Source: Algoriphagus sanaruensis | GTDB lineage: Bacteria > Bacteroidota > Bacteroidia > Cytophagales > Cyclobacteriaceae | Assembly: GCF_001593605.1 (NCBI RefSeq) | Contig: NZ_CP012836.1 | Coordinates: 372,001 to 436,000 of the forward strand | Direction: 5' to 3' | DNA length: 64,000 nt | Translations under genes and position numbers: made by a program | The notes under the pieces: model-generated | Database searches by the model: none | What the model saw: only the letters and a program-made list of their open reading frames with translations | Told to the model about the DNA's origin: nothing | Shown here: positions 26,927 to 36,515 of the stretch, one piece after another | How the letters are laid out: each line of letters begins with the position of its first letter | How positions within the stretch are numbered: the stretch's first letter is position 1

Positions 26927-29900
26927 TAAATTCTTGCTAATCGACCTTGTTTAGAGGTGAGGTAGGTATAAATAGAAGGGATAATAAATAATGTCAAAAC
27001 CGTCGCGAAAGTAAGTCCACCAATTACGGCTGCGCCCATTGGTACTCGGCTTTCTGCACCAGCACCCAGCGCAAGTGCAATTGGCAAAATCCCAAGAATC
27101 GTAGACAAACTAGTCATTAGGATCGGTCTGAAACGTGCTACAGCAGCTCCAAAAATTGCTTCCTCCACATCCATACCTTGAGCTTTTCGTTGATTTGCAA
27201 ACTCAACGATCAGGATTCCATTTTTAGTCACAAGACCGATCAACATGATAATCCCGATCTGACTGAAGATATTTAGAGTAAATCCGAACATCCAGAGAGT
27301 TCCCAAGGCTCCAAACAAAGCAAGTGGAACAGTGAACATAATCGTCAAAGGATCGGTAAAACTTTCAAACTGAGCGGCTAGAACGAGGTAAATCAAAATC
27401 AAGGCGAATATGAAAGCAAAAATCAAACTGTTTGAAGATTCACGGAATTCTTTCGAAGGTCCTGAAACATCGGTAGAATAAGTATCATCCAATACCTCTG
27501 ATGCAATCCGATCCATTTCATCCAAACCATCACCAATAGTATACCCCTCTGCTAGGTTAGCAGAAACTGTCGCACTGACAAATCGATTAAATCGATACAA
27601 CTGAGGAGGAGTACTATTCTCTTTCACTTTAACCAAGTTGTCCAATTGTACCAATTGGCCATTATCACCTCTCACATACAACATTCGCAGATTAATCGGC
27701 TCATTTCTATCCTGAAGGCGCATTTCACCTACGACTTGATATTGCTTGCCATTCTTGATAAAATACGCAAAGCGCTGACCGGAATAGGAAAGCTGCAGCG
27801 TACGGGCAATTTCCTGGACAGAAACGCCAATATTTCTCGCCTTCTCCCGGTCGATTTCAATTTCAAGCTCAGGTTTGGTAAACTTCAAGTTGATATCTGA
27901 AAAGATAAAAGCCTTGCTTTGGCCCACCTTTTCCATAAAAGGAGGAATCGCCTCTTTTAGCTTTTCAATGGTAGGAGCTTGAAGAACATATTGTACAGGA
28001 AGTCCACCTCTTCGGTCACCAATAGATACTGGCTGCTGCGCAAATCCTCTAACTGCGGTCACACTTCTAAGCTTATTATTAACCTGATTGAAAATAGCTT
28101 GCTGTGGTCTAGTTCTATTTTCTGCATCGCTTAAGTAAAGTCTGATAAATGCAGAGTTTGTATTTGCCGTACCAAAGCCAGGCGAAGTCACAGAGGTTAC
28201 CCCAAGTCGTTCTTCTTGAGGGATTTCATTCATGAGGTCCTTGGCCAGATCATCGACAATTCGATCCATATAGCCGAAAGTTGCCCCTTCAGGACCCGTA
28301 AGGTTAATTCGTAATTCACCTCGATCTTCGATCGGAACCAATTCAGTCTGTAGGTTAACAAACAACCCATAAATTCCTGCACCCATGGCTAAAACAAGCA
28401 CAAAAGCAATCCATTTTGCTCTCATGAATTTCGCTAGGGCGCTTTCATAGATTTTATTCAACCAAATGAAAAATGGCTCCGTCAAATTGTAAAATGCACT
28501 TTGCTTCTCTCTTCTTTTGAGCAATTTGGAGCTTAGCATCGGTGTCATGGTCAAGGCCACAAATGAAGAAATGATCACCGATCCAGCTACTACTATCCCA
28601 AATTCGCGGAAGAGTCTACCCGTGGTTCCGGTTAAGAAAATTACAGGTAAGAATACCGCCGCCAAGGCAACTGTTGTCGCAATAACTGCGAAGAAAATTT
28701 CCTCAGAACCCTGACGGGCTGCTTCCAAAGGTTTTTCTCCTTTTTCAATTCGAGCATAAATATTCTCCAAAACAACAATGGCGTCATCGACCACCAAACC
28801 GATCGAAAGTACGATTCCCAGCAACGTGAGTACATTGATCGAGAAATCGAGGAGATACATGATAAAAAATACCCCGATCAAGGAAATTGGTATCGTCAAA
28901 ACCGGAATAAAAGTAGTACGCCAATCTCTTAAAAAGAGGAATATAATGGCTACCACCAGTATGAATGCTGTAATGATCGTTTCCTGAACCTCAGCAATTG
29001 ATTTTCGGATATATTCCGTTGAGTCAAATGCGATTTCAATTCCAACATCACTAGGCAGATCTTTCTCAATTTGATTTAATCGTTTGTAAAATTCATCGAC
29101 GATTTCAATGTTGTTTGAGCCAGGAAGAGGAACCAAAACGACTGCGACCATCGGAACTAAATCACGCTTCAAAACAGTCTTTTCATTTAATGCAGACAGT
29201 TCCGCATTTCCGATATCTTGGAATCGGACAATGTTGTTTTGATCTTCTTTAATGATCAACTCATTGAATTCCTGCGGGGAGGTAAGACGGCTTTTGGTCC
29301 GAACGGAAAGCTCAATATTTTGACCTTCAATACGACCTGAAGGAAGCTCTAGGTTTTCACTTTGTACTTTCTGCAAAACATCCAAGGGCGTAATTCCATA
29401 GGACGCCATCTTTAAGGGGTCCATCCGAAGTCGGATTGCATATTCCTTTTCACCCCAAATCTGAACTCGGCTAACTCCTGGAATCGTCTGAAGCCTTTCC
29501 TTAAAAATATTGTCTGCGATATCAGACAGTTCCAAAAGACTTCGATTATTTGACTTCACATTCAATGCCACGATAGGCTGGGAATCAGCATCTGCCTTGG
29601 AGACTACGGGAGGCTCTGCATCAGGTGGTAAATTCCGTTGGGCACCAGAAACCTTATCCCTCACATCATTGGCAGCGGCTTCCAGGTCTGCACCAACTTC
29701 AAATTCAACAGTGATATTGCTTCGCCCATCAGCACTTGTAGAAGTCAAAGATTTAATCCCTTGGATACCATTGATCTGTTCTTCCAAAGGTTCGGTGATT
29801 TGGGCTTCGATGACATCAGCGTTAGCGCCCACATAGGTAGTACTGACATTGATCACTGGAGGATCCACTGATGGATACTCCCTGATCCCCAAAAGGAAAA

Positions 29901-29988
29901 TCCCGATTCCTCCAAAAAGGAGAATCACAAGGGACATTACAATGGCCAAAACCGGCCTGTTAATACTTACATTTGAAAGACTGGCCAT
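26926..29988 (-). CDS. RND-family (HAE1-type) efflux transporter
   Basis: 1020 residues, the AcrB/MexB length. It has a TM1 start (ASLSNVSINRPVLAIVMSLV), two large periplasmic loops and 12 membrane segments. The proton-relay residues are present: the Asp pair in GLVVDDAIVVLE and the Lys in LIGLVTKNGILIVEF. The family pumps drugs, detergents, bile salts or endogenous metabolites from the periplasm or inner membrane through a TolC-type duct. It is the third gene of the operon, four bases after the membrane-fusion gene. The substrate cannot be read from sequence. Confidence 0.95.
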   Translation of the reverse strand: MASLSNVSINRPVLAIVMSLVILLFGGIGIFLLGIREYPSVDPPVINVSTTYVGANADVIEAQITEPLEEQINGIQGIKSLTSTSADGRSNITVEFEVGADLEAAANDVRDKVSGAQRNLPPDAEPPVVSKADADSQPIVALNVKSNNRSLLELSDIADNIFKERLQTIPGVSRVQIWGEKEYAIRLRMDPLKMASYGITPLDVLQKVQSENLELPSGRIEGQNIELSVRTKSRLTSPQEFNELIIKEDQNNIVRFQDIGNAELSALNEKTVLKRDLVPMVAVVLVPLPGSNNIEIVDEFYKRLNQIEKDLPSDVGIEIAFDSTEYIRKSIAEVQETIITAFILVVAIIFLFLRDWRTTFIPVLTIPISLIGVFFIMYLLDFSINVLTLLGIVLSIGLVVDDAIVVLENIYARIEKGEKPLEAARQGSEEIFFAVIATTVALAAVFLPVIFLTGTTGRLFREFGIVVAGSVIISSFVALTMTPMLSSKLLKRREKQSAFYNLTEPFFIWLNKIYESALAKFMRAKWIAFVLVLAMGAGIYGLFVNLQTELVPIEDRGELRINLTGPEGATFGYMDRIVDDLAKDLMNEIPQEERLGVTSVTSPGFGTANTNSAFIRLYLSDAENRTRPQQAIFNQVNNKLRSVTAVRGFAQQPVSIGDRRGGLPVQYVLQAPTIEKLKEAIPPFMEKVGQSKAFIFSDINLKFTKPELEIEIDREKARNIGVSVQEIARTLQLSYSGQRFAYFIKNGKQYQVVGEMRLQDRNEPINLRMLYVRGDNGQLVQLDNLVKVKENSTPPQLYRFNRFVSATVSANLAEGYTIGDGLDEMDRIASEVLDDTYSTDVSGPSKEFRESSNSLIFAFIFALILIYLVLAAQFESFTDPLTIMFTVPLALFGALGTLWMFGFTLNIFSQIGIIMLIGLVTKNGILIVEFANQRKAQGMDVEEAIFGAAVARFRPILMTSLSTILGILPIALALGAGAESRVPMGAAVIGGLTFATVLTLFIIPSIYTYLTSKQGRLARI

Positions 29989-29992
29989 AGAA

Positions 29993-31078
29993 TCAATTGA
30001 TAATTGTAGGTTTGATAGACATTCCCTGTCTTGCCTGCATTACACCTGTGGTGAGTACCAGATCTCCTTCATTCAATCCAGAAAGTACCTGGACATGAGA
30101 TTCGGTTCTAGTTCCGATTTCAATTCGTCTTTGTTCAACTTTACCGTCTGCTGTCGCGATAAATACTTTATATCCTTCCAATTCAGGAATCACAGCCTCA
30201 GCAGGAACCATCAAAGCATCTTCTTTCACTTCCAGAATGAAACGGATTTTGACAAACATTCCTGGAAGAAACTTTCCACCTTTATTAGGACTTTGTGCTC
30301 TCAATTTGAGAGTTCTGGTGGCTAAATCGATTTGAGGCTCGAAAGCATATACAGTTCCTTGAACTTCTTCTTTGGAGGATTCATTTGAAAAATAGATAGG
30401 AGATCCAACTGATACCTGAGAAGCATAGCGCTCTGGAATTGAAAACTCAATTTTGATGGGATCAATATTGACCACACTGGTGATGACATCTTGAGTTCCT
30501 ATCACACTCCCCTCAGAGATAAATCTTAACCCAAGAATTCCATTAAATGGAGCTCTAACGACTGTCTTTTCAAGTTGAGCTTCTACCAACTTGATGTCAG
30601 CCAAAGCAGTATTGTATTGATTCAAAGCAATATCATATTCTTCCTGAGAAATCGCTTCTCTAGCCAATAATTGCTTTTGTCTATTTTCTTGGGTTTGAAA
30701 TAATTTTTGGGTGTATTGAAGACGCTGATATTGTGCTTGAAGCTCCTCATCATTCAAGTAAACCAAAGGTGTGCCTTTAGTAACATATTGGCCTTCCTTA
30801 AAATTAATCTTGGTAACCAATCCAGATATTTCGGACCGGAGATTTACAGATTCATTAGGAAGAATAGTACCTGTAACTTGTAGCTGATTATTGAGTGTTT
30901 CTTTTTTAAGCTTAATTACATTGACTGGCAGCTCCTGAGCAGGGCCACCACCTGCTGGCGCAGAACTGGAAGGAATTCCGGCAGGACCAGCATTTTGATT
31001 CACCCTTGGGTAAAAATAAGCGACGGCCACCAAGGCCAAAATCACAACTATGAGGATGACTTTAGTTTGTTTTTTCAT
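29993..31078 (-). CDS. RND efflux periplasmic adaptor (membrane-fusion protein)
   Basis: 361 residues. An N-terminal membrane anchor (VILIVVILALVAVAYFYP) is followed by a Gly/Pro/Ser-rich linker, a lipoyl-like domain in two halves (NLRSEISGLVTKINFKEGQ and TVVRAPFNGILGLRFISEG), an alpha-hairpin (YQRLQYTQKLFQTQENRQ), a beta-barrel and a membrane-proximal domain. It bridges the RND pump and the TolC duct. Its ATG overlaps the stop of the hydrolase gene by four bases, so it is coupled to that gene. Confidence 0.93.
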   Translation of the reverse strand: MKKQTKVILIVVILALVAVAYFYPRVNQNAGPAGIPSSSAPAGGGPAQELPVNVIKLKKETLNNQLQVTGTILPNESVNLRSEISGLVTKINFKEGQYVTKGTPLVYLNDEELQAQYQRLQYTQKLFQTQENRQKQLLAREAISQEEYDIALNQYNTALADIKLVEAQLEKTVVRAPFNGILGLRFISEGSVIGTQDVITSVVNIDPIKIEFSIPERYASQVSVGSPIYFSNESSKEEVQGTVYAFEPQIDLATRTLKLRAQSPNKGGKFLPGMFVKIRFILEVKEDALMVPAEAVIPELEGYKVFIATADGKVEQRRIEIGTRTESHVQVLSGLNEGDLVLTTGVMQARQGMSIKPTIIN

Positions 31079-31878
31079 TGAATAGCGAAAATCGAGTTAG
31101 TTTGGTTTTTAATAAAGGCAAGAGAGAGAGTATTAAACTTTTCAGGCTGCTCGACATTTACCACATGTCCACAGCGTTCTAATATTTCCAAAAAGGAATT
31201 TTTATGTTTTTTGACTAAGTATTTTACTGGCTCCAAAAACATCACATCTTGGTCTCCCATGATGTACAAAGTGGGAATCGGTAGTTCCTTTTCTTTAAAA
31301 TACCGAAGCAGTGGATTAATGTCCTTGGTGAGTTTAAACCAGCGGATAAACTCTTTTTGACAGAGTTTTTGAGCTTCTCGAATAAATAAATTTCGGGACT
31401 CTGCATGCTGTTTTCTAGGCATTATGATAAAAGCAAAAAGCTTGTACAGCCACATGTAGGGAATGATCCTTTTGGTGGCATTTCCCAAAACCACCAATAC
31501 CCTACTTTGAAAGGTAAGTCGGGTAACTGCTCCGGCCATGACAAGTGATTTGACACGTTGAGGCTGCATTTCGGCGAGCTGTCTAGCTAAAATAGTCCCC
31601 AAGGAAACTCCCATAAAGTGGGCAGGGGGGATTTGAAGATGATCAAGTACCTCAATTATATCCGCAGTAACTGCCTCAAAGGTGTATTCCTGTTTCCAAA
31701 TTTTCTGAGCGAGATCTGTGGATTTACCATGGCCTCTGAGATCAATCAAAAGCAGATTAAAATCTTTCTGAAAGTCACGAAGCTGCTTATGCCATACCGC
31801 AGAAGAACCTCCTGCACCGTGTATCAACACGATCCATTCTTTACTTTCCGAATGAATAAACTGTTTATAATACAACAT
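31075..31878 (-). CDS. Alpha/beta hydrolase, first gene of the efflux operon
   Basis: 267 residues with a full alpha/beta-hydrolase layout: oxyanion motif VLIHGAGGSSAVW, nucleophile elbow FMGVSLGTIL (catalytic Ser), acid YIMGDQDVMF and the His in ERCGHVVNVEQPEKF. No signal peptide, so it is cytoplasmic. Esterases, lipases and acyl hydrolases share these motifs; the substrate is unknown. The stop overlaps the adaptor start by four bases, which makes it part of the same operon and suggests that it acts on the pump's substrate or on a lipid connected with pump function (inference). Confidence 0.85.
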   Translation of the reverse strand: MLYYKQFIHSESKEWIVLIHGAGGSSAVWHKQLRDFQKDFNLLLIDLRGHGKSTDLAQKIWKQEYTFEAVTADIIEVLDHLQIPPAHFMGVSLGTILARQLAEMQPQRVKSLVMAGAVTRLTFQSRVLVVLGNATKRIIPYMWLYKLFAFIIMPRKQHAESRNLFIREAQKLCQKEFIRWFKLTKDINPLLRYFKEKELPIPTLYIMGDQDVMFLEPVKYLVKKHKNSFLEILERCGHVVNVEQPEKFNTLSLAFIKNQTNSIFAIQ

Positions 31879-31919
31879 GACAGACTAACCCAAGGGCTAT
31901 GATAAAAGTTGCCCAACCA

Positions 31920-31927
31920 CAAAATTA
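31920..31927 (-). promoter_or_regulatory. Candidate -7 element of the efflux operon
   Basis: On the minus strand TAATTTTG fits the -7 consensus, 41 bases before the hydrolase ATG. No convincing -33 element is visible. A small GAAGG/CCTTC inverted repeat lies upstream at 31963-31978. Confidence 0.35.
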
Positions 31928-32085
31928 AGGGAGTAAAAGCTGAGTTTATTAGAAAACGTACTGAAGGTAAATGCCTTCGACCAATGGATAAATACTGGGA
32001 TGCCAATGTTTTAATTTATAGAATAAGGCCATTTTGGCATTCTAGTCAACTATTTTATCCAGATGAATGAGAAAAAAATCAAAAA

Positions 32086-32112
32086 AAAAGGCATCCTTTT
32101 GGGATGCCTTTT
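32086..32112 (-). terminator. Terminator of the TonB-dependent receptor gene
   Basis: The stem GGCATCC/GGATGCC (32090-32096, 32102-32108), extended by A/T pairs, is followed by a long T run on the minus strand. It lies just after the receptor stop codon. Confidence 0.85.
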
Positions 32113-32129
32113 AGTGATACTAAGTCTAA

Positions 32130-35100
32130 TTAATTGAAGATATATCTCACACCGAACTGCATGCTCCAAGTAGTTCCAAAACCAGATGCATTTTGGAATG
32201 GAGTCAATGGAAGCTGGTTAGAAACTCTGTTCATGATCAAGTTTGGAGCGGTAGTTACGTTTCCAGATCTGGTCAACAAGTTTTGTCCATTGTTCAGATT
32301 CTGCTGAATTCCCCAATCAGATTTCAACAAGTTTCCAAAGTTCACGATATCCAAAGAAAGCTGAAGGGTATTTTTGTTTTCTCCGATATTGGTGAAGATG
32401 TCTTGCAATATTCTTACGTCGAATCGGTTCAACCAAGGAAGCAAGAACTCGTTTCTTGGAAGGTATTGACCTCTGTATTTTTCCAAACCGTTGTCTGCCA
32501 CAAACTTGTCAAACGCTTGTCTTTGCTCCTGAGCAGTGAAGACTACATTACCGCTTGAAAGGATGTCCACAAAGTTCAATTCAGAAGAATTCACTGGAAG
32601 GAAGATCAAATCAGCATTGATACCATCTCCATTGAAGTCATTGCTATACGTGTAGGAGAATCTGCCTTGATGTGCACCATTGTAATACACACCAAAAGTG
32701 GTCGCCAACTTACCATACTCAAGTTTGTAGCTCAAGTTTGCCATCACTCGGTGAGGGATTGCAAAGTTTGAGGTCCACAGTCTCTGATCGTTTGGATTGT
32801 TGATGTTTGGCGATGCACCCCAAGCAGAGCTTGCAGAAGATCCAGCGTTGGCAGATACTTCTTTAGCAGCTGAATAAGTATAGTATACCGATCCAGTCAA
32901 ACCTTTCACGTTCAAGAAAGACAATCCAACCGTAGCACTAAATGCATTCCCTTTCAAGGTAGTGTTAGTCAATACTTGAGAGTTATTAGCACCTAAAGCA
33001 GAGTTGTAAGCAACTGAAGTACCTGGTAAAACAACCTCACGAGTATCACCCGCATAGTTCATTTTAGTAGGTGAAGTAGCTCGGTTTGCTCCATATTGGA
33101 ATACACCATTGATATCTCTTGTGTAAAGGATGTCAGTGGTCAAAAGGAGTGGAGTGTTTGGAATTGAATAGTCTGCACCCAAGCTTGATCTCCATACCAT
33201 CGGCATTCTAAACTCATCATCTACTAGTGCAAATGAACTTGGAGCACCTGCTCTAGGATTAGAGATAAATACGTTTTCTGCACCAGCAGGTGGATTCTTC
33301 ACATAGTAATAAATGTCTTGTGGCTGGAAGGTAACGTTTCCAATCCAGCTTGCGATTTGGCTATAGCTTCCTGGTTCTACGTTATTCTGCAATACACCAG
33401 CACCAGTTGGCATGTTAGTCAACCAAACAAAAGGAACTCGACCAGAAAATGCTCCAGAACCACCTCGGATTACCAAGCTACGGTCACCATTTACGTCATA
33501 GTTAAAACCTACTCGAGGAGAAACCATCAATCGAGACTTAGGCCATGCACCTGAGTCATAATTTTTAGGGTCGCCATTTACATCCAAGAAAGTAAGGTCA
33601 TTGATTGACTCATTTGGAGTAAGCTTATTCAAATAAACTGGCAACTCAGCACGTACACCGTAAGTCAAAGCCAATTTATCAGTGGCTTGGAATCTATCTT
33701 GGAAATAAAGTGAACCAAGACCGAAGTTAACTCGAGCATATGTTTCTTGACCCTCGTATGGATAAGTCAAAGCAAACATGATAGGTGCAACTTCATTAGC
33801 CGTACCAGTAGTCAAGAAGTCTTCAACAGACAAATATCTGTAGTAGGAAGTACCAGCACGAACGAAGGAGTTACCAAATTTTTGGATTTCAAAAGCAGCA
33901 CCAGCAGTGAAGGTGTGCTTGCCTTTGATGTAAGTCAAGTTGTTAATGAATGAATAGTTATCGTTGATTACTTCATTGTTGTAAGAGAACAATTCAGTAC
34001 CAAAACTCATGTAGTTGTTTCCGTTTGGATCTCCATCCCAAATGTCTACGAATGGGAAAATTTGATCACTAGGAGTTGTTCTTCTATCTCTGATTCTAGA
34101 ATAAGTAGCCAAAAACTGGTTAGAAACAGTATTTGAGAAGTAGCTGTTCAATTCAGCTGTAACTGAGCGAACTGAGTTTTCGAAACCATAGTTTCCATTT
34201 TCAAACGTGATGGAGTTTTGAGAAACTCGGTTTGTGCTAGATCTTGGTCTAGGTCCAGAAGAACCGTTAGCCAATTGATTGGAGATACCAACTACTTGGT
34301 TGTAACGGACTGCAAGTTTATGCTTGCTATTGATATTCCAGTCAATTCTACCCAATACTTTGGTGCTGTAATCAAGTGCTTCACTTGCATATCCTTCGTA
34401 TCTGCCTGGGTCATATCCCCAAACATTGATCAAGTGATTTCTTACTGCCTCAAGATCTGAGACTGTAGTTCGAGCGATATTGTTTTCAGGATCGGCGATA
34501 CCGTTGGTAGAAGGTCTCCAAAGGTTCACCCCAGATGCGTTTCCACCTGTATTTTCTTCTCTTTCTACGTTTGCGAAGAAGAACAATTTGTTCTTAATGA
34601 TTGGACCACCAAGTCTAAAACCAAAGTTTTTAGTAGCTGCATCCACTGGCTGCAATTCATTATCTCCAATTTTCTTACCCTGAAGATCCTGATTTTTCAA
34701 AAAGTAGTAGGCAGAACCTTTGAAGGTATTTGTACCAGATCTCGTTACTGCGTTGATACCAGCACCTGTAAAGCCAGACTGGGTTACATCAAATGGAGCA
34801 ATGTTTACAGAAATTTCTTCGATTGCATCCAAAGAGATTGGCTGAGAATTTCCACCTGGAAGTGGGTTGCTGCTCAATCCAAATCCGTTGTTAAAGTTTG
34901 CACCATCAACTTGGAAGTTGTTGTAACGAGCATCTCTACCAGCAAATGAATTACCACTAGCCTGAGGAGTCAATCGAGTGAATTCAGTTACACTTCGGTT
35001 GATTTGAGGTAAGTTAGAAAGCTGCTGATTGTTAACGTTTGTAGCAGTACCTGTACGGTTTGAGTCAAATTCAGAGGATTTATTTCCTGTGATTACCACC

Positions 35101-35459
35101 TCATTCAATTCAGTACTGTCATCTCTTAAGGTCACGTTAATACCATAAGGTTCACCCAATCTTAGGATAATTCCGCTGTAAGACTGAGTCGCATAACCGA
35201 TGAAACTTACTTGAACGGTGTAAGGACCACCGATTCTCAAGTTTGGAAGGTTAAAACGTCCTTCTAAATTGGTTACTGCTCCGTATCGTGTGCCAGATGG
35301 TTCGTGCACAGCAACTACGTTTGCACCAGGTAAGGTCTCACCCTTACTGTCAACCACCACACCTTGCATGGAGCTAGTGGTTACCTGTGCTTCAGCAAAT
35401 CCCAATCCTAAGAAAAGGACCACAAAGCAACCGATAATGAATCGTAAATTTTGCCTCAT
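32130..35459 (-). CDS. TonB-dependent receptor with carboxypeptidase-regulatory N-domain (Oar-like)
   Basis: 1109 residues with a signal peptide (LRFIIGCFVVLFLGLGFAEAQ). Residues ~25-110 are a CarboxypepD_reg-like domain (MQGVVVDSKGETLPGANV). A plug domain (~120-250; NFQVDGANFNNGFGLSSN) and a 22-strand barrel that ends in FGVRYIFN follow. The overall layout is that of the Oar-like group of TonB-dependent proteins, which lack an obvious siderophore-type signature. No SusD gene is adjacent, so it is not a SusCD glycan pair. The ligand is unknown; Oar in Myxococcus helps protease secretion, but that does not assign a role here. A single-gene unit with its own promoter and terminator. Confidence 0.88.
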   Translation of the reverse strand: MRQNLRFIIGCFVVLFLGLGFAEAQVTTSSMQGVVVDSKGETLPGANVVAVHEPSGTRYGAVTNLEGRFNLPNLRIGGPYTVQVSFIGYATQSYSGIILRLGEPYGINVTLRDDSTELNEVVITGNKSSEFDSNRTGTATNVNNQQLSNLPQINRSVTEFTRLTPQASGNSFAGRDARYNNFQVDGANFNNGFGLSSNPLPGGNSQPISLDAIEEISVNIAPFDVTQSGFTGAGINAVTRSGTNTFKGSAYYFLKNQDLQGKKIGDNELQPVDAATKNFGFRLGGPIIKNKLFFFANVEREENTGGNASGVNLWRPSTNGIADPENNIARTTVSDLEAVRNHLINVWGYDPGRYEGYASEALDYSTKVLGRIDWNINSKHKLAVRYNQVVGISNQLANGSSGPRPRSSTNRVSQNSITFENGNYGFENSVRSVTAELNSYFSNTVSNQFLATYSRIRDRRTTPSDQIFPFVDIWDGDPNGNNYMSFGTELFSYNNEVINDNYSFINNLTYIKGKHTFTAGAAFEIQKFGNSFVRAGTSYYRYLSVEDFLTTGTANEVAPIMFALTYPYEGQETYARVNFGLGSLYFQDRFQATDKLALTYGVRAELPVYLNKLTPNESINDLTFLDVNGDPKNYDSGAWPKSRLMVSPRVGFNYDVNGDRSLVIRGGSGAFSGRVPFVWLTNMPTGAGVLQNNVEPGSYSQIASWIGNVTFQPQDIYYYVKNPPAGAENVFISNPRAGAPSSFALVDDEFRMPMVWRSSLGADYSIPNTPLLLTTDILYTRDINGVFQYGANRATSPTKMNYAGDTREVVLPGTSVAYNSALGANNSQVLTNTTLKGNAFSATVGLSFLNVKGLTGSVYYTYSAAKEVSANAGSSASSAWGASPNINNPNDQRLWTSNFAIPHRVMANLSYKLEYGKLATTFGVYYNGAHQGRFSYTYSNDFNGDGINADLIFLPVNSSELNFVDILSSGNVVFTAQEQRQAFDKFVADNGLEKYRGQYLPRNEFLLPWLNRFDVRILQDIFTNIGENKNTLQLSLDIVNFGNLLKSDWGIQQNLNNGQNLLTRSGNVTTAPNLIMNRVSNQLPLTPFQNASGFGTTWSMQFGVRYIFN

Positions 35460-35502
35460 AATTTTTTGTTTTGGTAAAGTTGGTTTTGATTTAAAATCCC
35501 TG

Positions 35503-35537
35503 CAAAGGTAAGGTACACTACCAGTACAGCTTGGTAG
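35503..35537 (-). promoter_or_regulatory. Promoter of the TonB-dependent receptor with an inverted repeat in the spacer
   Basis: On the minus strand TACCTTTG (35503-35510) is a perfect -7 element. Immediately upstream is a CTACCA/TGGTAG inverted repeat (35518-35523 and 35532-35537) where the spacer and -33 element should be; no -33 TTTG is present. A repressor or activator site is inferred. The remaining AT-rich bases to 35806 contain nothing I recognise. Confidence 0.45.
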
Positions 35538-35806
35538 TTTTCGTTAAATTTTGCACTGCAAATTTCACAATTTTTAACGAAAGCTTAACATGCTGACTCA
35601 AACATTTTTAGCGTAATAAATTCGAAATCAACACTTTTTTAACCCCTCAAATAAAAAATTCGCTGAAATTGTAACTAAAATGAGGTAATATTTGGACGAT
35701 TTGGAGAAAACGTAAAAAATCAAAATTTCCATATCTGTTTCCGTTATTAAACCATTATTACATATATTAATTTAGTTTGTTTAACTAATTCAAAATTTAA
35801 TTTGGC

Positions 35807-36493
35807 TTGAGAGATCGAAATATTATCTGGCTTTATGTGTTTTTGGCAGCAACTATCGCCGACCTTACGTTTATGATTTCAGGGGAAAATTTTAATCGGT
35901 TTTTTTCAAAACCGCTGATTCTTTTGGGTCTAATCCTTTACTTTTTTAGAATTTCCAGAACAATCTCCTCCACCATCCTTACAAAATCGATACTTGGAGC
36001 TTTGATTTTTTCATGGCTTGGAGACATCCTGCTTCTTTGGCCAAAGCTTTTTGTCTATGGCTTAGGATCTTTTCTTATCGCCCATATTTGCTATATCATC
36101 GGATTTAGACTTGCTCAAAATTCAGATCAATTTCGAAAACCTGATTTTATCAAATCCTTTTTCTACAATCTCCCTATCTACCTCGGAGCTTCCCTAGTTT
36201 TTTATTTTATAAATCCCGGGCTTGGCAGCCTAAAAATCCCAGTTATCGCATACATTCTCGTTATTGTCGGGATGGTAGCTACTGCGAGAGATCGCTTCAA
36301 AAAGTGTAATCCTAGTTCCTTTTGGCAAGTAATGATTGGCGCTAGTTTATTTTTTATTTCGGATGGAATCATCGCCATCAGTAAATTTTACCATGACTTT
36401 GCTGAAGCCGGAATTTTAATAATGGGCACTTATGCAACTGCCCAGCTATTGATCGTGATGGGAATTCGTTCCTATCTGATTGCGCAGAAATAA
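35807..36493 (+). CDS. YhhN-family membrane protein (lysoplasmalogenase-like)
   Basis: 228 residues, about eight hydrophobic segments, including KPLILLGLILYFF, GALIFSWLGDILLLWPKLFVYGLG and FFISDGIIAISKF. The arrangement and the polar residues in the membrane (SWLGD, ISDG) fit the YhhN/TMEM86 family, whose animal members hydrolyse lysoplasmalogens. The start is TTG at 35807; an in-frame stop lies two codons upstream and the next ATG would cut the first membrane segment. Activity in this bacterium is not established. Confidence 0.8.
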   Translation: MRDRNIIWLYVFLAATIADLTFMISGENFNRFFSKPLILLGLILYFFRISRTISSTILTKSILGALIFSWLGDILLLWPKLFVYGLGSFLIAHICYIIGFRLAQNSDQFRKPDFIKSFFYNLPIYLGASLVFYFINPGLGSLKIPVIAYILVIVGMVATARDRFKKCNPSSFWQVMIGASLFFISDGIIAISKFYHDFAEAGILIMGTYATAQLLIVMGIRSYLIAQK

Positions 36494-36497
36494 AAAA

Positions 36498-36511
36498 AGG
36501 GCCGAGGCCCT
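36498..36511. terminator. Convergent terminator between the YhhN gene and aspS
   Basis: AGGGCC/GGCCCT with a two-base loop, with an A run to the left and a T-rich run to the right. It can serve both converging genes. Confidence 0.75.
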
Positions 36512-36515
36512 AATT

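Noticed and set aside
29849..30325. Plus-strand frame of 158 codons
   Set aside because: Antisense across the RND and adaptor genes; no homology and no promoter.
32130..35459. SusC of a glycan-utilisation locus
   Set aside because: No SusD, glycoside hydrolase or sulfatase gene is adjacent; the receptor is of the Oar-like type.
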